Source of the DNA: Enterocloster clostridioformis
GTDB taxonomy: Bacteria > Bacillota > Clostridia > Lachnospirales > Lachnospiraceae
Assembly (NCBI RefSeq): GCF_020297485.1
Contig: NZ_JAIWZC010000001.1
Coordinates: 1,736,001-1,800,000 of the forward strand
Direction of reading: 5' to 3'
DNA length: 64,000 nt
The notes beneath the pieces are model-generated. The model did no database searches. It saw nothing but the letters and a program-made list of their open reading frames with translations, and was not told where the DNA came from. A program made the position numbers and the translations under genes. Position 1 is the first letter of the stretch; the number at the start of each line of letters is the position of its first letter. Below, in pieces: positions 25,171 to 35,126 of the stretch.

Positions 25171-27071
25171 ATCGAGTAGGAGGCGGTGATTAACCGCCGT
25201 CCTCTCACAGCACCGTACGTACGGTTCTCGTATACGGCGCTTTCAATAGTTGGTGTGCAGAGACTGATAGGCTGCGGCTAAGTCATAAAAGCCCCAGTTT
25301 ATCAGTCTTTCTTTACTTAATGCCCAGTTGACCGCCTTGTTTCCGGCATTGAACCAGTATCCCTTGCGGTCGTAGGCTATTGTTGCCGCATAATGGCTGT
25401 CTACTCCCAGTCCTATGAGTTTCCTCATTCTGGTTTTGGGCAGTCTCCACTGTTTCCAGATACACATCCGTATCCGGCGGTACAACCATCCATTCAGGCT
25501 TTCGATGTTTTTCTTCATGTCCGCTATCCCATAGTAGTTCAGCCATCCTCTCATGTAGACTTTTATCTTTTCCTTGGTTCGGATGATACTCCCGCACCTG
25601 CTCCGGGAAGTAAGCCTGCGCAGTTTCTCCTTGGCTTTCTTCCATGACGTTCCATGGACACGGATATAGGTCCCTGTTCCGTTCTTCCCAAAACAAAAAC
25701 CAAGGAACTTAAAATTTTGGATTGCGAACACACTGACCGTTCGGCTCTTTTCCCGATTCACTCTCAGTTTCAGCCTTGCCTCCAGATATTTCGTGCTGGA
25801 TTCCAGCAGTCGTTCTGCCGCCCGTTCGCTCTTTGCCAGCAGTACGATGTCGTCTGCATAGCGGATACACGGTACGCCCCGTCTGTGGAACTCCCAGTCG
25901 AACTCATTCAGATACGCGTTTGCTAAGAGTGGGGATAGATTTCCTCCCTGCGGGGAGCCTTCCTTCGTTTCTGTCACAACACCGTTTTCCATCACTCCAC
26001 TTTTCAGGTACCGCTTCACCATCTGCACCACTCTTTCGTCTTTTACTTGTTTCCTCAACAGGTTCAGCAGTATCGTATGGTTCAGCGTATCAAAGTATTT
26101 CGATAAGTCGAGAACTACTGCCCTCGTGTATCCCTGTTCGATATACTCCTTTATCCTGAGAATGGCGTCTTTTGCTCCTCGTCCCGGACGATAGCCGAAG
26201 CTGTCTTTCGAGAACAATGGTTCGTAGATTGGCATGAGCTGTTGAAGCATTGCCTGCTGGATGATACGGTCTATTACGGTGGGGATACCAAGCTTTCGTA
26301 TCCCTCCCTCCGGCTTCGGAATCTCCACACGCCTGACTGGAGATGGGGTATACTTCCCCTTCCTGATTCTCTCTACCAGTTCATAGTTATTCTCCCTCAG
26401 CCATGGTAACGCCGCTTCAATGGTCATTCCATCCACTCCCGGCGCTCCCTTGTTTGCCTTCACTCTTTTGTAAGCCCTGTTCAGATTTTCCTTGTTCAGT
26501 ATCTTACTTAAGATGTCTGGCTCTGCACTGTCTCTTTCCTTCCATATCCGGTTGAATGAGCGGTGCGCTCTCACATACCCTTTGCGTTCCGCGCTATCTC
26601 TTTGCGAGCAGCTTTCTCTGTTTTCTGTACCCATCTGCCCATTCCTCCTTTCCCTGTCGTACTAAAGACTCCTATTGATTCGGTCCTTCACTGAAAACAG
26701 CTACTATGACCTCTGCTGACTTCTGTACGCTCAGCATTACCTCTCGGCAATGGTTACTCCTTTCAGAGCATTCCGTACAGACCTCCCTGGGTACCACACG
26801 TTTCTTTCCCTCCATCTATCTGCCGCATTTACTGTACACGATTCCGTGTAGCTATCGGGCTTCATCTTGTGTTGCAGACTTACCCTCATGTACAGCCTTC
26901 TATACGGTTTCTGTCCGTCAGACCAGAGGTTTGCCCATGGGTTCGTTCCCCACATCCGGCTTCCTTCAGATTTGCAGTCACCTGCAACACCCTTGCCTTC
27001 GGCTATATCCTTCCCGCTACCAGGTGGATTCAGGACTTTCACCCGTTAGAAACGTGCGCCGCCAGGCGCAC
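25171..27071 (-). mobile_element. Group II intron A (about 1,900 bp)
   Basis: Begins with GTGCGCCTGG at 27071 and ends with domain V/VI sequence: an AACCGTACGTACGGT core near 25204-25225, then GGCGGTTAATCACCGCC and CCTACTCGAT at 25171. The first 430 bases are ribozyme domains without genes. It encodes a reverse transcriptase lacking an obvious HNH endonuclease. It follows intron B with only TTGTT between. Confidence 0.88.
25243..26634 (-). CDS. ltrA: Group II intron reverse transcriptase/maturase (intron A)
   Basis: A 463-aa LtrA-type protein with the RT core: PQGGNLSPLLAN, the catalytic YADD box and a maturase (X) domain ending near WLNYYGIADM. No C-terminal endonuclease, consistent with class C-type introns. 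Intact. Confidence 0.94.
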   Translation of the reverse strand: MGTENRESCSQRDSAERKGYVRAHRSFNRIWKERDSAEPDILSKILNKENLNRAYKRVKANKGAPGVDGMTIEAALPWLRENNYELVERIRKGKYTPSPVRRVEIPKPEGGIRKLGIPTVIDRIIQQAMLQQLMPIYEPLFSKDSFGYRPGRGAKDAILRIKEYIEQGYTRAVVLDLSKYFDTLNHTILLNLLRKQVKDERVVQMVKRYLKSGVMENGVVTETKEGSPQGGNLSPLLANAYLNEFDWEFHRRGVPCIRYADDIVLLAKSERAAERLLESSTKYLEARLKLRVNREKSRTVSVFAIQNFKFLGFCFGKNGTGTYIRVHGTSWKKAKEKLRRLTSRSRCGSIIRTKEKIKVYMRGWLNYYGIADMKKNIESLNGWLYRRIRMCIWKQWRLPKTRMRKLIGLGVDSHYAATIAYDRKGYWFNAGNKAVNWALSKERLINWGFYDLAAAYQSLHTNY

Positions 27072-27076
27072 AACAA

Positions 27077-28922
27077 ATCGAGTAGGAGGAAGGCGATTAT
27101 TTCGCCTTCCGACCTCTCACACCACCGTACGTACCGTTCGGTATACGGCGGTTCAATCAACTTAACATGTAACAGCCTTTTCGGCGTAGTAGTCTTCCAT
27201 GGATACAAGACCAAACTTAGCTAGTCTCTCTTTACTGATACAAATGTGGAGATTCCAGCTTCTGCACACTCTGGCATATCCTTTGGCATATGAAATGCCA
27301 TGTGCCGCATTTGGCGGCAGACCAAGTTTGATAAGATTCTTTTCCCTGTTCTTTGGCGTTTTCCAGTGTTTCCATATGCACATGCGCAGTCGATACCGAA
27401 TCTGTCCGTCCATTTTTGCGCACAGCCTTTTCATGCTTCCGATTTTGAAATAATTTATCCACCCTCGGATAAGCCGGTTGAGTTTCCCAATTTTATAACC
27501 ATTGCCCACTCCCCAGCTCCTGCTTGTATATTTCTTCATCTGCGCCTTGAACTTTGCTGCCGCTTTCGGGTGTGGTCTGGCTTTGTACCCTTTGGCAAAT
27601 GAGTCATAGTAAAATCCAAACCCCAGATACTTAATGCCCTTTGGTTTATCAACCCTGCTCTTTTCCGCGTTCACTTTCAGTCCAAGCTTTTCCTCTATAA
27701 ACCGAGCCACGCTCTTCATTACCCGCTCTGCCGCCTGTCTGCTCCCGACCATTATAATAAGGTCATCTGCATACCGGACGAAATCCAGCCTCCTTGCTTC
27801 CAGTTCTTTGTCCAGCTCATTTAACATGATATTTGCTAACAGCGGCGAGATATTTCCACCCTGCGGTGTGCCGACTACCGTATCTTCATACTCATCATCA
27901 ATCATTACGCCGCTGACCAGAATCTTTCTTACCACCGATATGACATCTCCGTCCTTTATTGTCCGTCCGAAAATCGTCATCAGCTTGTCATGGTCTACTG
28001 TGTCAAAGAATTTCGCTAGGTCGATATCCACTATCCAGTTGTGTCCGTCATTCATCATTTCCAATGCTTTAAGGACTGCCTGCTGTGCACACCGCTTGGG
28101 TCTGAATCCATAGCTGTGGTCGTGAAACTGCTCCTCAAATATCGGGGTAAGCACCTGTGCCACCGCCTGCTGTACAAAGCGGTCTACTGCTGTTGGCACT
28201 CCAAGATTTCTTGTACCACCATCGGGTTTGGGTATCTCCACCCTGCGGACTGGCTTCGGCTTATACTTCCTCGTCCGCAACTGTTCCTTAATGTTTTCGC
28301 CGTTTTCCGAAAGATATGCGCCAAGTTCTTCAACGGTCATCCCGTCCACGCCTGCCGCTCCTTTATTCCTTACGACTTGCAGATACGCCGCATTTAGATT
28401 ATCCCTGCTTAATATCTGCTCCATGAGACTGCTTGTGTCCATGCGTTGTTTCCTTTCTGCCCCTTTTGCCTTTGCCGCCTTTGAAGTCATCGACAGGCGT
28501 ATGCTCCGGCTACGAAGTGGAACGTACTTCAACTGATTGATTGTTCAGCCCTTCGCTCCGTCCCCATTACAGGAACTTCCTCACTACTATGGCTTCTGCT
28601 GACTTCTCACAATTCGTTGTTACTACGGCTAATGAGACCGCCTGTGAGACCTCCCCAGTTAAGGTGCGTGTTCTTTTCCTCCATGTACCTGCCGCATTTA
28701 CTCGTACTTCCGGCAACCTTTTGGACTTCAGTGCCTTTTGCCACCTTATCCGTATTTCCGAGCCTTATATGCGGTTCCTGTCCGTCAGGTCAGAGGTTTG
28801 CTTACAGCTTCTTTCAGATTCCGTCTCACGGCGGACACCCTTGCTGTTCGGCTATGTGCTTCGTTGTTGCCTACGCGCACTTGGGACTTTCACCCATTAG
28901 AAAACGCCCATGCTGGGCAAAC
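27077..28922 (-). mobile_element. Group II intron B (about 1,850 bp)
   Basis: Starts at about 28922 (GTTTGCCCAGCATGGGC, a variant of the usual GUGCG start) and ends at 27077 with the same CCTACTCGAT end as intron A. Domain V contains ACCGTACGTACCGTT-type sequence near 27122-27142. Directly upstream is an intrinsic terminator hairpin with TTTT, the usual target of class C introns. Confidence 0.85.
27162..28442 (-). CDS. ltrA: Group II intron reverse transcriptase/maturase (intron B)
   Basis: About 426 aa from the ATG at 28442, preceded by AAAGGAAA. It has the RT motifs PQGGNISPLLAN and YADD and a maturase domain (GWINYFKIGSM). It clearly differs from the intron A protein, so the two introns are not recent duplicates. 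Confidence 0.94.
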   Translation of the reverse strand: MDTSSLMEQILSRDNLNAAYLQVVRNKGAAGVDGMTVEELGAYLSENGENIKEQLRTRKYKPKPVRRVEIPKPDGGTRNLGVPTAVDRFVQQAVAQVLTPIFEEQFHDHSYGFRPKRCAQQAVLKALEMMNDGHNWIVDIDLAKFFDTVDHDKLMTIFGRTIKDGDVISVVRKILVSGVMIDDEYEDTVVGTPQGGNISPLLANIMLNELDKELEARRLDFVRYADDLIIMVGSRQAAERVMKSVARFIEEKLGLKVNAEKSRVDKPKGIKYLGFGFYYDSFAKGYKARPHPKAAAKFKAQMKKYTSRSWGVGNGYKIGKLNRLIRGWINYFKIGSMKRLCAKMDGQIRYRLRMCIWKHWKTPKNREKNLIKLGLPPNAAHGISYAKGYARVCRSWNLHICISKERLAKFGLVSMEDYYAEKAVTC

Positions 28923-28926
28923 AAAA

Positions 28927-28957
28927 GAGACACCAAAACAATTCATTTTGATGTCTC
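28927..28957 (-). terminator. Intrinsic terminator targeted by intron B
   Basis: On the minus strand GAGACATCAAAA and TTTTGGTGTCTC pair with a seven-base loop, followed by TTTTG. The intron starts within five bases after the U-run. It terminates transcription from the PIN/UPF0175 side. The 160 bp between here and the PIN gene holds no gene. Confidence 0.85.
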
Positions 28958-29116
28958 TTCATTCCCGCAGCACAATAGCTGCTCTTATTCTGTTACTTCA
29001 AAAATCATGCTTCCAGTTAAACACCGGAACAAAAACCATTTGTAATCTTTGGATTACATAAATCAGCTTTCTCACTCATTTTACCACCATATATAGTTTT
29101 TGTCAACTTCATTGCA

Positions 29117-29614
29117 CTATATATTGTGTTGTTCTCCTGCCTGTTCCAGTACCAGTTGTTCCAGGCTTTCGCTGATATAAAATCCGTTCTTTTTCATTTT
29201 TTCGAGAATGGAAGCAATCTCCGGGATAATCCCCTCTCTCTTGGCTTTCAAAAGGACTCCGATTGTTCCGGTAACTTTTAGACCGAGATATTTTGCTGTT
29301 TTTTTAGCAGCATTGTCATCTATCACGACTAAATCGTCCGCTGTCCCCTCCTGGGCCAGAATCATGACTTCCACTTCTCCATCGTGAAGCTTCGCCTTAT
29401 ACATCTTTTTATCTGACTGGTTTGCAATTTTTTCCACATGTATCCAATTCAATGCAGTCTTTAATACCTGACATGCCGAATCGTCTTTCTCTGTCACCTC
29501 ACGGTACACAGCCTCCGGGATACAAATCTCTGCATAGAGCGCCTTCAGTATATCCAATAATCCAATATTACAAAGTATAATGATGGGGGTGGAATTTACA
29601 ATCACTCTACGCAT
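29117..29614 (-). CDS. DUF3368 PIN-like toxin
   Basis: About 165 aa from the ATG at 29614, which overlaps the UPF0175 stop by 8 bp. The first residues VIVNSTPIIILCNIGLLDIL and the acidic DDLVVIDDNAAKKTAKYLGL match DUF3368 proteins, a PIN-domain-related nuclease family usually paired with UPF0175. The conserved first Asp of PIN domains is Asn here (VNST), which is common in DUF3368. Likely toxin. Confidence 0.85.
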   Translation of the reverse strand: MRRVIVNSTPIIILCNIGLLDILKALYAEICIPEAVYREVTEKDDSACQVLKTALNWIHVEKIANQSDKKMYKAKLHDGEVEVMILAQEGTADDLVVIDDNAAKKTAKYLGLKVTGTIGVLLKAKREGIIPEIASILEKMKKNGFYISESLEQLVLEQAGEQHNI

Positions 29615-29861
29615 TCTCCAGTTCCTCCAAAAACTCTGCGTTATTGTCAAACTGGAAAATACTGACCTTCCGCTTTCCCAGATATTTAATAAATTCTTCT
29701 TCTGTCATATCGGCTATCTGGGCACAGTATCCTATGGACACATTATTCTGCGTATAATATCCTACTGCTACCATACATCTGGCAAATGCAGCGGCCTCCT
29801 CCTCACTCATATGTGTATCATACATAACTGCATCCGGTATGCGGATTGAGATCTGGCACAT
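29607..29861 (-). CDS. UPF0175-family antitoxin
   Basis: About 84 aa from the ATG at 29861, with AAAGGAGGG upstream. DMTEEEFIKYLGKRKVSIFQF is the family's C-terminal signature. It is coupled to the DUF3368 gene and probably encodes the DNA-binding antitoxin. Resembles known UPF0175/DUF3368 pairs. Confidence 0.85.
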   Translation of the reverse strand: MCQISIRIPDAVMYDTHMSEEEAAAFARCMVAVGYYTQNNVSIGYCAQIADMTEEEFIKYLGKRKVSIFQFDNNAEFLEELENA

Positions 29862-29982
29862 AGAAGCCCTCCTTTCTGTTCCAGACAATTTATGCTTTTA
29901 CAAATCTAATATATCATATCTGCCCTTCTTATTCAAGCAAACAACTTTTACAGGGTCTTTAGCCTGGGCCTTTAGAACTAAA

Positions 29983-30714
29983 TCATCCTGCCTTTTTCAT
30001 AGGTTCCTCATCTTCCCTATGGATACAAGTGAGCAGTCTGTCGGCTGCTCCCTGTATCTCATTCTTTAAAAGACCATACAAGCTGGTAAAGTTTCCGATC
30101 CTGTTTTCCCGAAATGCATACTCCATCTCAAATGCGCGTATATAAGCGTCTGTCTTGCAAAATAGGATAAACAGGTCTTTATCATTGATGTACAGACTGG
30201 CTTTCTTGTCACAGATATAACTGTTCCTTTTACAATACCGACCACCATTGGAATTTTTCATTGCAATGCCGCGTCCGTTTTGTATTTCTACAAACCATGG
30301 GTAATTACGTTTATTCCCCTGGGAATCAGTATCATACCGGACAATATTAAGTTTTGTGACAATACTGTAACCCTCCTTATCTGGATTACCAAAAATCTTT
30401 TCCTGGGGATAATCAAATTCCCACAGATGATTAAAGAGCGCCGAGTATATGTATTTAGCTTCTTCTGGGCTGATATTGGCATAGACACTCACTGTATTAT
30501 CCCCTGTTCCTTTGCTGTAATCCAGCATATTAAGACGGATTAAGGACCTTTCCCCAACTTCTGACACGTCTCCGGACGCATGGATATGAGCCGGAAATAA
30601 ATATGACGCTGGTTTTAAATTATCCATGAGCTCTAACAGTGCCTTATCTGTTTTATACACTGCAATCTGACCGGATACTACGTTAGACCAGTCCCGTTCT
30701 TCCCTTTCTGCCAT
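29983..30714 (-). CDS. Hypothetical protein paired with VWA protein
   Basis: A 243-aa soluble protein with no recognised domain. It lies 12 bp after the VWA gene and is likely translated with it. Contains an HIHASGD stretch and a lysine-rich region (KNSNGGRYCKRNSYICDKK) with two cysteines. Pairing with a VWA protein suggests a partner or substrate of that system. Confidence 0.55.
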   Translation of the reverse strand: MAEREERDWSNVVSGQIAVYKTDKALLELMDNLKPASYLFPAHIHASGDVSEVGERSLIRLNMLDYSKGTGDNTVSVYANISPEEAKYIYSALFNHLWEFDYPQEKIFGNPDKEGYSIVTKLNIVRYDTDSQGNKRNYPWFVEIQNGRGIAMKNSNGGRYCKRNSYICDKKASLYINDKDLFILFCKTDAYIRAFEMEYAFRENRIGNFTSLYGLLKNEIQGAADRLLTCIHREDEEPMKKAG

Positions 30715-30726
30715 ATGTCTCCTCCT

Positions 30727-32435
30727 CTATCTGATGAACCGGGCGATGAGACCTGCCAGTTTGACTGGCATTGTATTGAAATCTGCAATATTCAGAAATC
30801 CATCTTTGTATATTTCCTCAATCATCTTACGGTCATCACCGATTGCTGCGGAAAACAACTTAACTCCTCTTTTTTCCAGGCTATATTTGGCTTCTTGCAA
30901 ATCTGCTTTTGCAATTTCGCCTTTATATCCTTGGGCATAAGGCTGTCCATCGGAAATCATTAATAATATTTTTATATCCTCTGGCCGGTTTAGCAGTTTT
31001 TGTCCTACAAATCTAAGTGCTACTCCATCTCTATTACAATCATAGGTACTAACACTCATGATTCTTAAATAATCCTGATTGTCTACAGAATCAAAATCTG
31101 CAAAAGAGTAAATGTCTACCACTTCCGTATATCCCGTATCATGGGTTGTATGGCCATACAGCATAACCGGTATTCCCAGATTCCGGCAAAACGTATACAT
31201 GACAAGACCCGCTTTTTGTGCAGACTCAATCCTGCCACCGGATGACATAGAACCTGAAAGGTCAAGCAGAACCGCAAATGCGATTGAAAATCCATCTTCC
31301 GGTTTTATTGTTTTTTCAAAAATCTTATCATCTAGCCGGTACAGATTTCCACGGCTTAAACGTTTCCCCATGTAAAGACCTGATTGCGTACCTCCCTCCA
31401 GCCGCTCCAGCACATCTTCAAGCGATGCTTCCAGCCGTTTTGTGATTCGGTTTATTTCTGGAGCAATCATTTTATATTCTTTTTCCAATCGCAGGGGAAC
31501 TGTTGTCATCCGGTGCATTTCAATCACTGAATCTTTGTGGATACCGTCCAATTTAAAATCTGCTGCCTCCTCCTCCAGATTCCTTTTTAAATCCGATTCC
31601 TCATCCTGCAGAAACTTCTCCTCTGCTATTTTCTGCAAAAGATTAGATAATGTCTCATCTATCTCCGTTCCTTCCTCTGTTTCCTCTTCTCCTCCTTCCT
31701 GCCTCTGCCCATCTCGCATTTTCTCAAGTGCATTTTCTAATTCTTCGTTCTTACCGTTCTGATTTTGAGATTCCGGTTCCCCTTCCAGCTCCCCGTCCCA
31801 GCCTTCAATTTCCTCTTCCACTTCATTCTGTTCTTCCGAAGCACCGATGGTCTCTGAAAGTGCCACCCATAACATTTTCCGATTTAAATACTCCTGAATT
31901 TTCTTACTCAGTTCTTCCTCCGAAAGCCGGTTTATTTCATTTTTCAGGCTCTTTGCCGCTGTTTTAATGGCCTGTCTGATGTATTTCCACAACTTTAGCA
32001 TCAGGCGGTTCGTAGCATAAAAGCGAATATCCGGGTCAGCGCTTACCACTGCCTCATCAATGATTTTACGGCAGGAATTTAAGCGGGAACAATACTGTTT
32101 ATCATATTCTTTTTCTGCCTCTGTCCTTCCGGCTCTGGCATAGCGGAAAATCATATCCAGCATAATGGTCAGTCCATCGCTCTTTTCTGCCTTACGCGCT
32201 TCCTGCGTTGGAATATGATGAATGATAAGCGCAGCATTACGTTGAATTCCATTTTGAATACTGCCTGGATACTTCTGGCACATAAAACTTTCAATATACA
32301 CATCTTCCAGTACGTTATTTATATCCGAACATCTAAGATGGCCGCATTCAGCATAACGGACAGGTATGGGGCAAGTTCCCTGGCCGTTGCACACATAATC
32401 CCAATTTTACTTTCTTTACCCAAATCTTTATTCAT
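30727..32435 (-). pseudogene. VWA-domain protein with N-terminal frameshift
   Basis: The main frame ends in a von Willebrand A domain with the MIDAS motif DLSGSMSSG and an acidic, glutamine-rich middle, like CobT/MoxR-associated proteins. From the main-frame GTG at 32394 the first 22 residues look like out-of-frame sequence. A better start is the ATG at 32435 (AGGAG upstream), giving MNKDLGKESKIG, but that frame hits TAA near 32325. Joining the two frames there restores a natural protein, so a 1-base shift is likely. No MoxR ATPase is nearby. Confidence 0.72.
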
Positions 32436-32462
32436 AGTCTGCTCCTTAATCACTCATTGTCC

Positions 32463-33071
32463 TTATTCATCTGCCCCTGTGACTTCAACAATCAAACGCC
32501 TGCGTCCCTCCTGCATCCGCTTTTCAGCATTTTCAAACCAGTTTTCTTCCGCATACTCCCGGAATGGAAGCAGCGTTTCCTTTCCCTCCTGTACAAACGG
32601 ATAAAACAGTTCCAATGTTTCGTTTTCCGGAGAAATTTGTGCAACAAATTTTGTTTCTATCCTTTCCGATTCCGGTTCACTATTCATTTCCACGATATAT
32701 CCATCGATGATTTTCCCTGCAGCCTCCTTTTCCTCAGGCGATTCCAGTTCATCCCTGGCCTGCAGCATTCCCTGGATCAATGGATCATCTATAGGTTCCC
32801 TGACCCGCTTCCAATCTGCCTGGAATGTCATTCTCCGGACCACATATCCATCCTTTTTACTCTCTTCCGTAACAAAGACCTCACAGTTCTCCAGGTTATA
32901 ACATCCCTTCTGGGATTCCTGCATAATACTGGTTACCTGCTCTGCTATTTCCGAATCACAGCTGTCAACAAACGCTTCCTCTTTCGTACATCCTGCCAGA
33001 CACATGGCTGTCATGATTAAGATTATCCCGAATTTAACCCCTGCTATGTTCAATTTCTGTTCACTCCTTTT
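32463..33071 (-). CDS. Lipoprotein of unknown function
   Basis: About 202 aa from the ATG at 33071 (GAGG seven bases upstream). A signal sequence ends in a lipobox, TAMCLAGC, so the mature protein is anchored at the outer face of the membrane. The mature part is acidic and not recognised. Its start lies inside the end of the HAD gene. Confidence 0.7.
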   Translation of the reverse strand, partial: KRSEQKLNIAGVKFGIILIMTAMCLAGCTKEEAFVDSCDSEIAEQVTSIMQESQKGCYNLENCEVFVTEESKKDGYVVRRMTFQADWKRVREPIDDPLIQGMLQARDELESPEEKEAAGKIIDGYIVEMNSEPESERIETKFVAQISPENETLELFYPFVQEGKETLLPFREYAEENWFENAEKRMQEGRRRLIVEVTGADE

Positions 33072-33738
33072 CATTTTCATCCTCGAAATCTGCATCTGGT
33101 AAAGGAGCATCTCTGAAATCTGCTATGTAAAAATCCGCTGCCTGCTCCATCTGCACCCTGTACCGGGCAGAATATTTGTCATATACAGCGCATACCAGCA
33201 TTCCGGCCTGCTTTGCGCTTTTGACAGCCAGCAGAACATCCTCGAAGACCAGACAGTGCTGAGGGGCTGCCCCTAACCTCTGCGCCGCAAGTTCAAATAC
33301 ATCCGGATACTCTTTTCCACGTTTTACTTCATCGGTGGAGCAGAGAATATCAAACAATTCCAAAACAGAATTATGTTCAAGGCAGGGAAGAAACAATTCT
33401 CCTGGCAGCCCTGTGGCAACCGCCAGTTTCATGCCACGTTTTTTAAGCTCGATAAGATATTCCAGGGCGTATGGCGACAATTTCACATGATGGGCATATT
33501 CATAAACTGCCATCTCATTCCATTCCCTGATGATATCCTCCGATTTTTCGGAAAGTCCAAACAGGTCTATTGTATACTGCGCCGCTTCCTCAAAGCTGCG
33601 GGCACAGATTTCAGTCACATAATCTGCCGGAACCGGCAGTCCACGCTTCTGTAGAAAACAAATATCAATCTTCTCCCAGACATCCATCGAATCAAGCAGC
33701 GTACCATCCAGGTCAAAAATTACGGCTTCAAACCTCAT
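33061..33738 (-). CDS. HAD-family phosphatase
   Basis: About 225 aa from the ATG at 33738 (GGAGG upstream). IFDLDGTLLDS (motif I), VATGLP (motif II) and LVFEDVLLAV (motif IV) place it with beta-phosphoglucomutase-like HAD hydrolases. It overlaps the CPBP gene by 11 bp and the lipoprotein gene by about 10 bp. Substrate unknown; relatively similar in style to the HAD protein of the thiamine operon. Confidence 0.85.
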   Translation of the reverse strand: MRFEAVIFDLDGTLLDSMDVWEKIDICFLQKRGLPVPADYVTEICARSFEEAAQYTIDLFGLSEKSEDIIREWNEMAVYEYAHHVKLSPYALEYLIELKKRGMKLAVATGLPGELFLPCLEHNSVLELFDILCSTDEVKRGKEYPDVFELAAQRLGAAPQHCLVFEDVLLAVKSAKQAGMLVCAVYDKYSARYRVQMEQAADFYIADFRDAPLPDADFEDENEKE

Positions 33739-34474
33739 ATTTGTCCTCCTCACATAAAAATGCGGCTGAAATATCAAACAGGAAATGAACTGCCATACAC
33801 AAATACAATGAACCTGTGCTGATATACAAGAATCCGAACAATATACCCAGAAGCCCTGTTTTTATCACGCCTTTGATACCTTGATAAAAATGGGCTGCCC
33901 CAAAGCAGGTACCTGCCAGAGCTGCCAGGAGAAACGGCGATAATTCCGGGAAAATTCTCCTCAAAACATACAACAAAAATCCCCTGAATACAATCTCTTC
34001 GCAGATACCTGCTGCCAGTGCCGTTGCAGTAAAATAGCTCTTCTCCCGCCTGGTTCTTGGAATAAGTCCGTTTACAACACGATCATAGACTTTCCCTGAA
34101 TGTGTTTTTTCCTCTATCTGTTTCGAAACAGAGTCCCTGTAGGTCGGATTTATCAAAAACACAGCTATTTGAAAAATAAATACCGTACCCAGCAGACCAC
34201 ATAAAATCCATGTGCCAAACGCCAGATACCTATGGCTTCCTTGCAAAAAGCTGATCGGTCGGAAGACTGTTTCCTCCAGGGTAGCCGGTCCCATAACAAT
34301 AAGTAACATAACAACACCCCCGGAAGCCACATTCCACAGAAAGGAAAACCGGTATCTTTGTATCCGTTTTTCTTCTGACAGCTCGTCCCCTTTTAATTTT
34401 TCTATCGCCGCATACCCTGCATATGCTGTTACAATAAGGTAGACGATTACACTCACAAATAAAATGATATCCAT
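33728..34474 (-). CDS. CPBP-family intramembrane metalloprotease
   Basis: About 248 aa from the ATG at 34474. It has seven to eight membrane helices with the CPBP (Abi) motifs CEEIVFRGFL, FGAAHFYQG and MAVHFLFD, which supply the glutamate and histidine metal ligands. Such proteases act on membrane or peptide substrates, including bacteriocin immunity. In an operon with TetR and HAD genes; substrate unknown. Confidence 0.9.
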   Translation of the reverse strand: MDIILFVSVIVYLIVTAYAGYAAIEKLKGDELSEEKRIQRYRFSFLWNVASGGVVMLLIVMGPATLEETVFRPISFLQGSHRYLAFGTWILCGLLGTVFIFQIAVFLINPTYRDSVSKQIEEKTHSGKVYDRVVNGLIPRTRREKSYFTATALAAGICEEIVFRGFLLYVLRRIFPELSPFLLAALAGTCFGAAHFYQGIKGVIKTGLLGILFGFLYISTGSLYLCMAVHFLFDISAAFLCEEDKYEV

Positions 34475-34497
34475 TGTTCTTCTCCCCACAATGCAGC

Positions 34498-35100
34498 CTA
34501 CTTCAAATAAGCAATTCTCCATTGCCCGACTCTTTTCAAAAAATCCCTTTCCAGGCCGTCCGGGTCCAGCTTCCCGGCTGAAAGCATCTGCCAGAGACTG
34601 TGAAACAGATAGCTGTCAATCTCCTCCAGCAGCATTCCCACGTCAACACCCGGGCGGAACACGGAAAGGTCCACGGACCCCAGCAGCTCACCTGCTGCAT
34701 CTTCATATACTTCTTTATATGACTTCCCGGTTGCCTCCCTGATTTCCAAAGGTTCCGCAAAAAGGGCCCGTATGGAAAATAAATATTCATCAGGGGCCGT
34801 TCTCATAAACTCACATCTTGCCAGAATCTTTTGGGTCATGATTTCAAAAAAATCCGTTGTTTCCCTGTAATACTTTAATTCTATTTCACAGGATATCCTG
34901 TTGATATTCTCCCAGAGGTATAAATACAGCTCTTTCTTATTCTGGAAATAGTGGAACAGCAGAGACTTTGATATCCCGCCGGCAGCCGCAATCCGGGACA
35001 TGGATGCCTTTTTGTAACTGCTGTTGGCAAATACCACATACGCAGCATTTATAATCCGCTTCTGCTTTTCTTCCGGCAGCGTAAAAAATTTCCCGTTCAT
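34498..35100 (-). CDS. TetR/AcrR-family regulator
   Basis: About 200 aa from the ATG at 35100 (GGGGG upstream). The N-terminal HTH is typical: IINAAYVVFANSSYKKASMS, then ISKSLLFHYFQNKKELYLYLW. It lies 27 bp after the ABC permease and is probably its regulator. A decayed paralog lies at 40714-41341. Confidence 0.92.
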   Translation of the reverse strand: MNGKFFTLPEEKQKRIINAAYVVFANSSYKKASMSRIAAAGGISKSLLFHYFQNKKELYLYLWENINRISCEIELKYYRETTDFFEIMTQKILARCEFMRTAPDEYLFSIRALFAEPLEIREATGKSYKEVYEDAAGELLGSVDLSVFRPGVDVGMLLEEIDSYLFHSLWQMLSAGKLDPDGLERDFLKRVGQWRIAYLK

Positions 35101-35126
35101 CGAAACCCCCTGTATCTGTTTTTTGT

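Noticed and set aside
27061..28922. CRISPR-like repeats
   Set aside because: The repeated motifs here are intron ends and domain V cores, not spacer-separated repeats.
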